Shown here: positions 36,701-48,322 of the stretch, piece by piece | How the letters are laid out: each line of letters starts with the position of its first letter | Numbering within the stretch: position 1 is the stretch's first letter | Assembly: GCA_022749755.1 (NCBI GenBank) | Contig: CM040453.1 | Coordinates: 456,102 to 520,101 of the forward strand | Length of the DNA: 64,000 nucleotides | Direction: 5' to 3' | Origin: Azadirachta indica | Taxonomy: Eukaryota > Streptophyta > Magnoliopsida > Sapindales > Meliaceae | Notes under the pieces: model-generated | Seen by the model: only the letters and a program-made list of their open reading frames with translations | The model's database searches: none | Told to the model about the DNA's origin: nothing | Program-made: the position numbers and the translations under genes

Positions 36701-38561
36701 GGCCAGTTGTGACATGGGATTTTTGTGAAACTTTATGTTAATTATGACACGTATCGTACAGATAGGGTTAACTTTGTTACAACATACGTGGAAGTTTTTA
36801 AAGTAAGTTGTATAGAATTTTTGTGAATTCCTTGTTAATATGGGTTAGTGTAAGGTTTACCTTTCTTTTGGTTGGCTAAGCAATCTTATTTTCTCCTAAT
36901 TTACGTTAATTTCATATTGGCAAACTTTTGAATCTATCCAAAAAAAAAAAAAGAAAAATTTGTATATACTAGGATGGAATAAATTACCTATTTTACCCTT
37001 GCATTGTTTGTTAAATTATTGGATTTGGGTTTGCGTGGTCCAGATTCAGATTCATGCCCTTCAAAGGAAATCAAAATTCCCACAAAATTTTTGCTTTAAC
37101 TTCTCAATATATATATATATATATATATGTTCTAAAAGAGGTGAATAATTTTTCACTTTTAGCCAGAATAAAGTTATCTTGATTTGGTCAATTTGGTCAA
37201 TGCCGATGAGGGCAGTATGGTCAGATAAACTTTGTTGGTGAATGGCATATAATTTAAAAGCAGAATCAGTTGAAGAATATCCTGCTTTATGTGCTAAGCG
37301 CTGAGAATATGCTGAACAGGAAAGTGATTGCAAGCAGCAAGAGTGGCATGCGAGGGAGGGAACCCACACCCACATCCACACATCACACTTTATTTAATCA
37401 ATATTTAATTAATTGGCATCTGGCATATTTTTTTTACTTATGATTCTCTATTCCACTTACACAAGGAAAATTAATTAAATAATAACTAAAATTAATTATA
37501 CAAAGTTTGGAACAATTTGTCGTGCACGACTACATTATCTGGCACAGCTTAGATGTCTGCCAATTTGCCTTCTTCCTCTTCTTCCAATTTTAACCGTTGT
37601 AGTACTTTCAAAGATAAGGCATAAGGAAAAACTGTTATGAATATGTTCAAGTATTTTTTCTATTTTTTTCTTCTGGTTTGTTCTCTATGACGTCTCATCT
37701 GTATGCTATAGTGCTGGCAAGTTCAAGTGGGTGGAGCACTTGGTTCCGGGAAAGAAAGATGTTAACTTGTCAACTAGCAAGCTATGACTTAACAACATCA
37801 ATGAACATTTGAAAAGGAAAGGCTATTGTTGGTGTCTGTGTCTTCTAACCAAAAATCTATCCACATTCTCCTGCTATAAATCACTTGGTTTATCTATTAA
37901 TTAACTCCCAAACTTCGAAAATCAAGGTCAAACTTCAGTTTTCTAGTTTTGCTTTCTGGCAACTTGGCATTTCTTTGAGATTGGTACAAAGGTACATTCT
38001 CATGGTGATGCTTTGAGCTAAATTATGGGTGATTAAAACGGGATGCAATGAAAAAATTTCACATGAACTTTGAAAGCTTACCTGAAGTGAACAATGATTG
38101 AGTCCTTGTCAGCAGAGTCTTCAAGCTTTTTTCAACCATTTTATCAAATCACAACTGAGTACATAAATGTTGACTTGCTTATTTCCAGCCATCTCTTGCA
38201 TCTAACTCTTCTTATCCTTTGTATTGTTCCTGATTCTCGAACTGATAGTTAAGTTAGGTAACCAAGCTATAAGGCCAATGATTCCCTCTGACAGATTTCT
38301 TGACATCAAAAAGGTAATAGAAACCAATGTACTTCGACAAGAGTAGTGCTTGCAATTTTGCATGAATCAGTCTACCATAGTATTCCAAGACAAGCAAATA
38401 AGGCATTGCAATCTTATAATTGTAATTACATGTTGCATACAGCCATTTATAGGTTGTCTTAACACCTCTCAACTCACCTCGATAGAGCTTGAATTTAATG
38501 AAAATTTCTGCAATAAAAACAAACTTTTAAAGTCGGTTTTCACCACACCTGAGCTCAATAT
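36701..38561. other. Intergenic region upstream of PLD zeta 2
   Basis: Non-coding spacer between the PLD zeta 2 leader and the 3' end of the minus-strand TPR gene. It holds poly-A and AT tracts (36940-36955; 37108-37128), the paired P1BS motif and the 3' UTR of the TPR gene. No supported coding region. Confidence 0.6.
37275..37312. promoter_or_regulatory. Paired P1BS motifs upstream of PLD zeta 2
   Basis: Two exact matches to GNATATNC, the PHR1 binding site, occur 30 bp apart: GAATATCC at 37275-37282 and GAATATGC at 37305-37312, about 0.8 kb upstream of the PLD zeta 2 start. P1BS is degenerate-palindromic, so strand does not matter. From established knowledge, Arabidopsis PLDZ2 is strongly induced by phosphate starvation through an enhancer with two P1BS sites. 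The motif match is seen; the regulatory role is inferred. Confidence 0.55.
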
Positions 38562-40783
38562 TCAGTCAGAGCTCCAGTTCCGACAAAGGCAGTGAACCTT
38601 CGCAAGAGCAGCCATATAATCATCAGACCTGAAATAATAAGCAATCTACATGAGGAATAAATTGCTACATAATTTCACTGCTTAATTAATGTCGACGCAT
38701 TCTGAATTAAGACCTCTGTCCGTAAGGAGACTGACATGCTGCAAGTATATGAGGCTTGGCTGCATCAGAATTCTTCTGCAAATTGAAAAATGTTAACATG
38801 TAAACCACTTGTATATTCGAACTCAAATTGTCATCCATCTTGATTCAAATGTTCCGGGTAGGTTAAAAAATAAGTGAATTTGTCACTTGAATCAACAGTT
38901 CCCACTTCAAACAGCAATCATTGACATGAATATAATACCACTAACCAGGTAGTCAATTTTTAGTCTACTTTCCATAAATATGCAGATATTAGTACAGTTA
39001 AGGCATAGTCAAGCTTGTGGATCTTTAATAAGTTTTCAGGAATATACTGGATATATCGATCAATGTATGTAAACTGTGTTGAAATAGATATTCCTTGTGA
39101 GGTCCATAAGAAGAAGTACATTGAGTTTTGGAACAAACCTGAGATTCATAGTACAGGCCAGCATATAAAGAAGCATAAAAATACTCATTCTCCTGGCCAC
39201 TTGAAAATGCAGCAACAAGCTATACAGAAAATATAACTGCTTTAGTCAAATGAAATTCCTGCTATAAATACAACTGCAAAAAACCAAGTACAATGCGATA
39301 AAGAGAGCACATGATCAGTTTCTTACATAACTGATTTGATAAAATATGTACTGTTCTTGAAGCATTTTTATTAAGCAACATAATCTACATGGTAGTAGAT
39401 AGATAAGTGGTGGAAATCATACATGAAACCTTATTATCATTTTACACAAGCTGCATAACCAACTAGTGAGACATTGGAATGTACTAAAGGTGCACATAGA
39501 AACTCAACAGCTCAGAGAAAAATGCTCTAATAATGAAAGAATATTGAAGTACACCTGTTCTGGATCACCGCCATCTTTAAACATGTTATAAGCTTTCCTC
39601 ATCACAGGACGGGGATCTCTACCAACCTGCATTAAGCTTTTAAGCAGTTAAAATTACTGTATTGATAATTTCACTTGAAAATATGGGAGTAGCGTGTAAT
39701 CCATATAAATCAGCCATAATTAGGAAGCCTTAAGAGATAAAATTTTGCTTAAACTTAATAATGCACTGAGATTATCCCTGGAAGCATATTGTAGCTACAC
39801 ATTCACTAATCACCTAGGTCACTGCATTTGTGCATTGGTAACTTTCCCTTTCATTAATTCTTAAGAATATTCTCATTTCATCAGCAATCTCATTCATCAT
39901 TTAATCGATTCTATAGCAATGTTCACTTGGTAACATTTTGACTAACTTGCCTCAAGAAATCGTTCCCTTGCTCCATCCACTCCATACAGCTGAGCTTCGC
40001 AGAGAAAGCACCAAATTGACTCCTCTGTATCATTTGGATTCTGAGCAACATCTAAGCGAAACTGCTCTGCGCCTTCTTCAAACCTATAGAAACGGAAACC
40101 CACTTCAATCTCTTCACAATGATCCCAATTAGTGAAAAGAACTAAACACAATGCATCCCGTTTCTACTTCTTCTAAGTAAACAAGAAACACAGAAAGGAG
40201 AACGACTTAAAAATTTTAAAATTTTAGTACCTATTAAGATAGTAAAGTGATAGCCCCCTTTGCCAAAGATCTAAACAACACCCAAACCATCAATTACATC
40301 ATCATTCAACAAATTCACATTTTAAACCATTGAAACACAAAAGCAAGAACTTACAAACATACAAGCATTTTGTCGAGAATCGAACTCAATTGCCTTATTA
40401 AATTCAGCTAAAGACCCCAAAACACCTCCCTGAAAAACAACAGAAACATCATCAAAATCAAAGCTTTACATATAAATTAGAATAACAACATTTACCAAAA
40501 CAAAATTAACCTGTCTAAAGAGCAACATTCCACGTCGAATTGCGATAACAGCTTCACGAGCATTGTTACTGCCGCCAGTTAAAGCATCCCAGACTGCAGA
40601 AACTGAAGGAAGGAACAATCTTCGGGAGAATGTTGGTCCTGTGTTCTGAAGGTTTTGAACTCTCGGACTAAAAAAGACAGTGTTAGTGTTTGTTCCGAGC
40701 GAAAATGGAATCGAAGAAGTGAAAGCTGAGCGGTGAAAGAAGGAAGAAGATGCGGGATTCAAGAAATGTTGGGTTAAAGCCAT
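38562..40783 (-). CDS. Plastid-type tetratricopeptide-repeat protein (At3g18420-like)
   Basis: Eight exons: 40511-40783, 40363-40429, 40231-40270, 39951-40083, 39555-39626, 39139-39219, 38714-38775, 38562-38628 (795 nt, 264 aa). The first 60 residues (MALTQHFLNPASSSFFHRSA onward) are rich in Ser, Thr and Arg with few acidic residues, fitting a chloroplast transit peptide. From about residue 92 come TPR-like helices: GGVLGSLAEFNKAIEFDSRQ, AYLWQRGLSLYYLNRFEEGA and EQFRLDVAQNPNDTEESIW. A conserved tail includes RDPRPVMRKAYNMFKDGGDP and ENEYFYASLYAGLYYE. It resembles a plastid TPR protein conserved in plants and cyanobacteria; the specific function is not known to me. The exon-2 donor was placed at GCTT/GTATGT because only that keeps frame into YLWQRG. 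The intron after exon 4 uses a GC donor (GAG/GCAAGT). Confidence 0.88.
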
Positions 40784-40950
40784 TAATCTGATTCAATAGA
40801 AGGAAACTTTGAAATTAAAGTGCTTTCAGTGACAGATTTTTTAAGTATTGGGTGACAGATTTTGGTGGGTCTGTGAAGACTTGGAGACTTTCACTGGAGA
40901 GAAGGAAGGAAAGTGAGAGAGATAAGGCGCGAAAGGTTACTGAAGTTTAT
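40784..40950 (-). promoter_or_regulatory. 5' leader of the plastid TPR protein gene
   Basis: Upstream of the start codon; contains GA-rich sequence at about 40893-40930, which reads CT-rich in the gene's sense, as expected of a plant leader. No TATA box assigned. Confidence 0.35.
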
Positions 40951-43600
40951 GGTGGTTATCAGGGCGCATTTAGGAAGTAGTTGTTTCAAAAATCACTTCT
41001 CATCTATTATATAGTATATGTTTAAAAAAAAAAAGTGTTCATTTAAAATAATTTTTTAAATTATATTAAAAAAATAAAAAAAATTTAAATCATATTTGTT
41101 GAAGCTAGAATTTCGTTCGGCTCGCACTAGGTCTTAGAGATAATTTGGGTGCTCTTGATGTAGTCAACGATACTACATTAAGTCTTTGTTTCGAGAACTT
41201 CATCACATAGTTTGTAGCTAGATTGAGGATTAATTAGCTTGACGCCGCCTTCTTTATGCGTTGAAATAACTGCAACACAACTTGCCCACAGCACCCTTCT
41301 CCGCTATTACCAGCCTTTGAGCTAACTTGAACCTTCAGTTCTGCTACTGTAACCTATAAACCTTCTGCAAATAACACAAAAGTTAGATGAAGGTCGGCAC
41401 TCTGGTGACCCCTTTTCGATGCTTAAATCAGTTTATAATAGAGAGTAAGGTTTGAAGAGTGTGGGTATAATCCTTTTTGAAATAATGAATAGAGAACGAA
41501 GTTTAAAAAAATCTATCAAGATCAAGTCATATTACTGTTTTTCAAGGTAAGGGATAGAAGAAAGGTTCACAAATCATTCATGTAACATTCGTAATAGTAG
41601 AACAGTTATAGGAGAGTATACCCCATGGACATATAAGTGCTAGAAAGTCTTTTTTTGAAGAATGAGTTTCTTTTCTTTCTCAAATGATAATAAAAATCAA
41701 CGTTTCATCGATCTTAAACTTGTAAAAATATATTTTTATATGGGAGGAGGAGCTGAACTATGATTTGTCGAGGTATTTTGCCTTAATTCTGCTCAATCCT
41801 AATCAAATGACACCTTTCCATTAGTTCTAAGTAGTGCCATGTGGTAGACAGGGATTGGTAATTTTAGTTTCATCTAAAAGATGTGTTCCACGTAGTTATC
41901 TTCTTTTGGTCTTGAGGTGATTTTTCTACTTTTCACGTGGCAGGATCTCGTCAGCCCTTTTGAGTTGGAGAATAATCCCTTGGTGACTTACGGTTGACCT
42001 TTATCATGCTGTCTTATCTTTACTCAGCTTAATGCACTGTCTATCCCCTACCACACTCAGAAATTGTCTGTCTCTTGCTCTGTGGTCTCTCATGTGATAT
42101 TTTGGGGTATGAATCTTGACTTTGAAGGGAATATGGGTGGCGTTGACCTGATTCTTAGAATACCTAGTCATTTGGACACCCTTGATTCCTCATTAACGAG
42201 ATTATAATTTAAGTAGCGCTCTACTTGTAATAAGTCGATACATATCTTTTTGTCATAATGTAAGGCTAAGAGAGCTATTCCAACCTTTTTTTAACACATT
42301 GTGGTATAAGATCATGTCTATTATACATGCTAAGGTTCATGGTCGCAGTTTCCTCATGTTCTAGAATTTCTGATCACATGGGCGTTTCCTCACGTTTCAG
42401 GGTTTTTGGTCATGTGAACATTTTCATACATGCCTAGCATTTCCTCATGTTTTAGGATTTTTGGTCACACGGGCACTTCTTCACGTCTTAAGGTTTCTGA
42501 TCACGTAGGTATTTTTATACTTGTCTAAATTTATGGGCATTTCCTCATATTTCAAAGTTTCTAGTCATATGAATATTTATTGACAATGGTGTTGAATATT
42601 ATGTCGATACACAGTGAAGAGTTCAGCTCAAGGTGAGTTTTATCCAATCACTTTCAAACTTATTTTTCAATTAACCTGTCAACTTATTTTACATTAAGGT
42701 AACTGTGAGGTATATTACCTCACCTAATGTTAGTTAAAATTATTACGAGCTTGTATTATATCAAGTGTCTTGTTCTCATTTTTCCCTACAATAATATTGT
42801 TGGTCTATCAGCTTATTTGTGCATTCTTATAAAAAATTACTTTTAACATAAACAGAATAAATTTTGGGTAACATGAAAATTAAGTTTGTTAGTGGGGGTA
42901 AAAATTCAAAAAGCTTAGTTTGTATAAAACAAAAACGCAGCCGTGTTAACAAACAGCTAGCCATTGCCCGTTACGTTAGTAGCAGGTCAGCAGAGAGGCT
43001 CAGGTGTACAAAGCCCATTGGCCAATCGCCAGTAAATTCAATTTCGGCAACAGTTTGTTGCAATAAACATGGTCCAAAGTCCTTCTTGGGTTGGGCGACA
43101 ATAATTTGTTTTGAAAATTTGAAAAAAAAAAAATCCGACTAAAAATAATGTAAATTTGTTTGTAAAGTTTACGAAGTCAAAATTTTTTTTGAAGAAATAT
43201 CTTCTCCATCATAACAAAATCTCGAATATTAAAGACATAAATCATAATCTAATATGCGTTTGTTCAACAAATTATTTCCAATAATATATATATATATATA
43301 CATGTATTGTATTATACTATATTTTTCCAAATCAGGTGGACAACGTCTACAATGTACATTTTTGTCAAAATTAATTTAATTTATTCTTTATAAATAAGAA
43401 AGAAAATACTTTATTCCTTATCAGTTATTATATCTTTCAAGATCGATGTGCTGATACAAGTCAAGGATTGATGTGCTGACAAATAACATATGTATAAAAT
43501 GCTCTGCTTTCTCCAAGAATGAAAGCAACCCGCAGAAAACAGAAAAAAAGAAAAAAGGAAGAAAACAAGTAATAAGACCATTTAATTCCGAGCTAGCTGT
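40951..43600. other. Repeat-derived intergenic DNA
   Basis: No supported gene. From about 41095 to 42800 base composition is less AT-biased than the neighbouring spacers, and the text (for example GGTCGGCACTCTGGTGACCC near 41393) resembles non-coding interiors of plant non-autonomous retroelements. No LTR pair or target duplication could be defined. A degenerate tandem array lies at 42349-42580. The 92-residue frame at 42864-43142 is basic and unrecognised, and I do not call it. Confidence 0.4.
42349..42580. repeat. Degenerate five-copy tandem repeat
   Basis: Five successive units start near 42349, 42385, 42440, 42477 and 42540. Each contains a version of TTTCCTCACGTTTCAGG followed by TTTTTGGTCAC(A/G)TGGGCA. 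Unit spacing varies from 36 to 63 bp because of insertions. Confidence 0.6.
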
Positions 43601-43624
43601 CAGAAAAATTATATCGGAAACACA

Positions 43625-44671
43625 ATGGAAACAGCTACAGAGGCAACTGGTTTGAAGAACTACTTCAACATGTTGCCAGAAGACTGTGTTTCTACAGTGT
43701 TCTCCCTCACTTCTCCCTTAGATGCATGCAGATCATCTCTGATTTCTTCCTCCTTTCGATCTGCGATGGATTCTGACATTATCTGGGAGAAATTTTTGCC
43801 CTCAGATTGGCTTGAAATCGTCGCCGGATCAATAATGTCTTCTATTAAGTTTTCCTCCAAGAAAGAGCTCTTCTTTCGTCTCTGCAATTCAGTCCTCATC
43901 CTTGACGGACAATTGGTAAGCTGAAAATGCATGCCCAGCTGAGGATAGAAATCTTCTCCTCTTAATTTTGTTAAATATTTCTTGATGAAAATGCAGAGCT
44001 TCAAGTTACAGAAATCGTCAGGAAAAAAATCCTACTTCCTGTCTGCTAGAGCTCTTTCCATTACGTGGAGCAGTAATCCAGTTTACTGGAGCTGGATTTC
44101 CATTTCCGAATCGAGGTTCCTTTTCATCTTAATTCTTTTTCCTCCACTTATTCATAGCATGCAACTTGAAGTACAATTGTCTGAATGAAATATACATAAT
44201 TACAGGTTTTCAGAGGTTGCAGTGTTGAGAACGACAGACTGGTTAGAGATTGAAGGGAAGATCAAGACAGAAATGTTGTCGCCAAACACGACGTATGGAG
44301 CTTATATCGTCCTGAAAATCAGCGACCGAGCATATGGTTTTGATTCAGAAACAGCAGAAGTATCAGTTGAAGTTGGAGATCAAATTTCCTCCATTGGAAA
44401 AGCTTATCTGGGTCAACGAGAAAGCAGCAGCAAGCAGAAGAGTAGTTCATCAATGACGAAAATAATGTTGACATCAAAAGGAGAAGATGATGAACGGATT
44501 CCTTGTGAAAGGGAAGATGGGTGGGTGGAAATTGAGCTTGGGGAGTTCTTTAATGGTGAAAATTGTAAAGATGAGGTGAAAATGAGTTTAAAGGAAGTGA
44601 AAGGGTATCAACTAAAAGGAGGAATTATAGTTGAAGGCATTGAAGTTAGACCTAAATTAATTAAATATTAA
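43625..44671 (+). CDS. F-box protein PP2-B type, tandem copy 1
   Basis: Combines an N-terminal F-box (SCF ubiquitin-ligase substrate receptor, binds SKP1/ASK) with a C-terminal phloem protein 2 (PP2, Nictaba-related lectin) domain. Three exons: 43625-43915, 43997-44115, 44206-44671 (876 nt, 291 aa). F-box from about residue 16: MLPEDCVSTVFSLTSPLDAC. The PP2 part includes KSYFLSARALSITWSSNP, WLEIEGKIKTEMLSPNTTYG and WVEIELGEFF, ending VKGYQLKGGIIVEGIEVRPK. Start at 43625 is the first in-frame ATG and gives a 15-residue lead before the F-box. First of three same-strand copies with the same intron phases (0 and 2). Likely cytosolic/nuclear; substrate unknown. Confidence 0.92.
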
Positions 44672-45373
44672 TTAATTAATTACTAATTGTGAAAGGAAAT
44701 AGAGATTTTTTCTTTTAATAATATAAGTGATCTTGTAATATATTATTGTCAATGTTGAATTTTGAATTTTATTTCCCCTTACTTTCATAATTTTCTTGTT
44801 ATGATGACATTATTCTGACGAATTTTTGTAACATTTATAATTGTTAAAATTATGGTGTTAAATGTAGTGAAAAAAAATCCTATTTCAACGCATCTGATTA
44901 TGTGAATGACGGTGAATTTTAGCTACTTTTGAGACATCAAAGATTTGATTGAAACCTTATAGTTAGAGAAATGTCAAGATTATGTCAACACCATATGTCA
45001 TTGTGAATATGAAACTTTTGTTTGGTTTAATTAATTGGGTTAGACAATTAAACCAACTCAGTCAATGAAGTTAGAATTAATTATACGCAGACCGCTCGGA
45101 ATAATAATAGAATTAAAAAGAAAAAAAAATGAAGCCATAATGGCTTTGAAGTGGGTAATTATGGTTGGTTATATATTAGTTTGATATCTGTCTCGATGAA
45201 TACCCAATTCAAAACCAAAATTTTGGTATGTGAAAACCCATTAATTTATTATTAATTACTTATATAGAACATAATTTAGATATTTGTATTAAGTAAATTT
45301 AGAACGTTATTAAAAATAATTAATTATTCTAATCGTAAATAATATGGTTAAAATATGCAATTAACAGCCAGAA

Positions 45374-45412
<39 letters not shown>

Positions 45413-45703
45413 ATATCTGTAGATGGCGGGCGCATTTAAAATTTATTTTTGATATATTTTATTATGCGTGTAAATTAGTACAAGCTAAAAACAAACAAAA
45501 TTAATGGTAGATTTTCAACTCAAATTGTCGAACAATCTTTTCGTAACACCTAGTTTGAACACATGATAATATATATTCCTATAATTATTCATGTGGTGGG
45601 TCCAAGTTTCATTAATTAATTATGAAGTCGTTTTCAAAATCAGAACAACTTTTAGGTGTTTGAATGTCTAAAAATTTATTTTTGAGTACTCTTGACACTC
45701 ACT

Positions 45704-45735
<32 letters not shown>

Positions 45736-46149
45736 GTATACCCATTTATTTGAAGTATTTTTTTTAAAAATAATATTATTAAATTAAGGTTGTTTTAATT
45801 AGTTACTTTCGCGATGGAAACACTTCTAAATAAATAAATATGATCGAAGCATAATTTACAACACCTAATTTCTCGAAAAATAGAAAAGGAAGGTTATAAT
45901 TTAATTAATAATAAGTTGTTTAGATAGGAAACCGCGGGTGCAACTTGTTATTTAATAATAATTAAATAATTCTTTCATTCCCTGGCTAATTGTAATAGAA
46001 GGTTTTCTCCACATGCTATAGCTAACTTTGAAATTTCTTTGTCAAAAAGTCTGAGAGTTTTCGTTCGTCGTTCAAAATTGTTACGTGCACAAGCATCAGA
46101 TAAAAAATTTTTTAGAATTGATATTGAAATACGGTTTATTCGGAAATTA
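44672..46149. other. Spacer between PP2-B copies 1 and 2
   Basis: AT-rich, with an AATA microsatellite (45372-45414) and an AT run (about 45713-45735). The 111 bases before 46150 stay open in the frame of copy 2 but contain no ATG. Confidence 0.6.
45372..45414. repeat. (AATA)n microsatellite
   Basis: About ten and a half perfect AATA units. Confidence 0.95.
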
Positions 46150-47214
46150 ATGCTGCCAGAAGACTGTGTTTCTGTGATTCTCTCCCTCACTTCTCCTTTA
46201 CATGCATGCAGATCTTCATTGGTATCTTCTACATTTCGATCAGCGGCAGAGTCTGATGTTGTTTGGGAGAGATTTCTGCCCTGTGATTACCACGATATTG
46301 TTCGCAGATCTTCCACTGCTGATTTGGATCACTTCTCTTCCAAGAAAGAGCTTTTCCTTCATCTCTGCAGCAACCCCATTCTCCTAGGTAGAAAGGTATA
46401 CATATATATATGTACACATGTAGTAATTAAGTAGACACAGTTTCGTTCTATCTAATTATTAATATGATCTTTAATTTCTTCTGTGTATAAAAAATATTAA
46501 ATAAATAATTAATGTTTTCAGAGCTTCAAATTGGACAAGTCATCTGGGAAAAAATCTTATATATTGTCTGCAAGAGAGCTTTCCATTACGTTGAGTGATA
46601 ATCCAGAGTATTGGAGCTGGAAATCTACACCTGAATCAAGGTTAGTATTTGCCTAATTAATTAATTACTCGTTCCTTCATTCTAATTTCTAATTAATTAG
46701 CTTTTAATTAAACACATTCGATCTCCTAATTGATTAACCATTAATTTCCAGGTTTCCAGAGGTGGCAGAACTGAGAAAGATCAGGTGGCTAGAAATCGAA
46801 GGCAAGATTAGAACACAAATGTTATCACCAAACACAAATTATGCAGCTTTTCTTCTAGTCAAAGTCACCAATTGCTCATACGGGCTAGATTCAATACCCG
46901 CAGAAACATCACTAAAAATAGGAAACCTTGTGTTGACTGCGAACACAGCTTATTTAAGTTACAAAGACAGCAAGAAACGGCAAATGGAGAGTCTGTTTTA
47001 CGGCAACCGGAAGCAGATGCTGAAGGCAAGAGTTGCCAAAGGAGACGGCCGGGTTCCGGTGGAAAGAGATGAAGACGGATGGATGGAGATTGAATTGGGA
47101 GAGTTTTTTAGTGGTGAAAATGATGAAGAAGTGAAGATGGGGTTAAGGGAAGTGAATGGTTATCAGTTGAAAGGAGGGTTTGTGGTTGAAGGGATAGAAG
47201 TCAGGCCTAAATGA
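46150..47214 (+). CDS. F-box protein PP2-B type, tandem copy 2
   Basis: Three exons: 46150-46395, 46522-46640, 46752-47214 (828 nt, 275 aa). It begins directly at the F-box, MLPEDCVSVILSLTSPLHAC, and carries the same PP2 features: KKSYILSARELSITLSDNP, WLEIEGKIRTQMLSPNTNYA, DGWMEIELGEFFSGEND, ending KGGFVVEGIEVRPK. It has no residues ahead of the F-box, unlike copy 1, although the frame is open for 37 codons upstream without an ATG. The true start could lie in an unseen upstream exon, or the N-terminus may be shortened. Intron positions match the sister copies exactly. It is most similar to copy 1, suggesting these two are the more recent duplicates. Confidence 0.88.
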
Positions 47215-47965
47215 CAAACCAAGTGGGAATTCAACCATATATATTTTTAAGGGATTAAACTTTAATAAATTTGTGTCGTTAATTTCAAAATCTAAAGATA
47301 TAAGTTTTTGTGGGTATTAATTATTATTATTATTATTATTATTATTATTTTGTAATTGATAAAATATTTTAAAATAGTGGTATATATTTTGCTCACATTG
47401 TGAATGTGATAATGGTGACATATCGAACTGTATATGATCAGAGAGAAAAGAATCATATTAGGATTAATGGACCACAGCAGAGCCACAGCCCCAAATGCGG
47501 CCACTCAACGACGGCGGTCAACATGAAGATTCTCAATTAATGACTCTAATTAATCCCTTTACTTTATAGATTTTTATTTTAGGATTGTAATTAGGTTTTT
47601 AATTTAAACACCAAAATAATGATTTTCAATTCTGGTTTGCCCCCGCTGTATACCATTTATCCATTTATAACAACAATGACAAAACTAATTACATTATTTA
47701 ATGAATAAATTAATTGGTAGTTTATGAATCAGCAAACCGATCGAAATTACTCGACATATGTATACATAGATGTGCTCATTTCTTCAGTCTCCATGTCGTC
47801 ATTTGAACCAAACCCAGCTCCAAAAATGTCGTCATATTAACGTTACAAACAGTACATTTCCTACTATATATTAATTCTTACATAAATTAATTCAACAGAA
47901 CACACAACGCAGAAACTGCAAGAAATTTTGTTTTTTTGAAAAAGAGAGAGAGAGAGAGAGAGAAG
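47215..47965. other. Spacer between PP2-B copies 2 and 3
   Basis: AT-rich; an ATT microsatellite (about 47323-47350) and an AG run in the copy-3 leader (47944-47963). Nothing coding seen. Confidence 0.6.
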
Positions 47966-48286
47966 ATGGGCTTGGATCTGCTGCCTGAAGACTGTGTTGC
48001 TCACATTTTATCGTTCGCTTTGCCCAGTGATGCATGCCGGCTCTCACTTGTATCTACAGCAGTTCGGTTAGCTGCTGATTCTGATAATGTGTGGGAGAAA
48101 TTTCTGCCCCTTGATTATCAGATAATTCTCTCAAGATTAGTTTCTGATCGTCAGCTGCTGTATTCTTCCAAGAAGGAGTTGTTTCTCAAGTTATGTAGTA
48201 CTCCACTCCTAATTGACCAAGGTAAAAAGGTAAACAAATTTTTAACCCAAGTAAAGCATCATATATAATAAGTAATACATACATAA

Positions 48287-48322
<36 letters not shown>

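Noticed and set aside
40355..40429. Alternative exon-2 end at ATGTTT/GTAAGT in the plastid TPR gene
   Set aside because: It shifts the frame of exon 3; the donor GCTT/GTATGT eight bases earlier keeps the conserved YLWQRGLSLYY.
42349..42580. Regular repeat spacing resembling a satellite or CRISPR-like array
   Set aside because: Unit spacing is irregular (36-63 bp), units are degenerate, and this is a plant nuclear genome.
42864..43142. Basic 92-residue frame
   Set aside because: No family resemblance; sits in decayed repeat DNA and ends in a poly-A tract.
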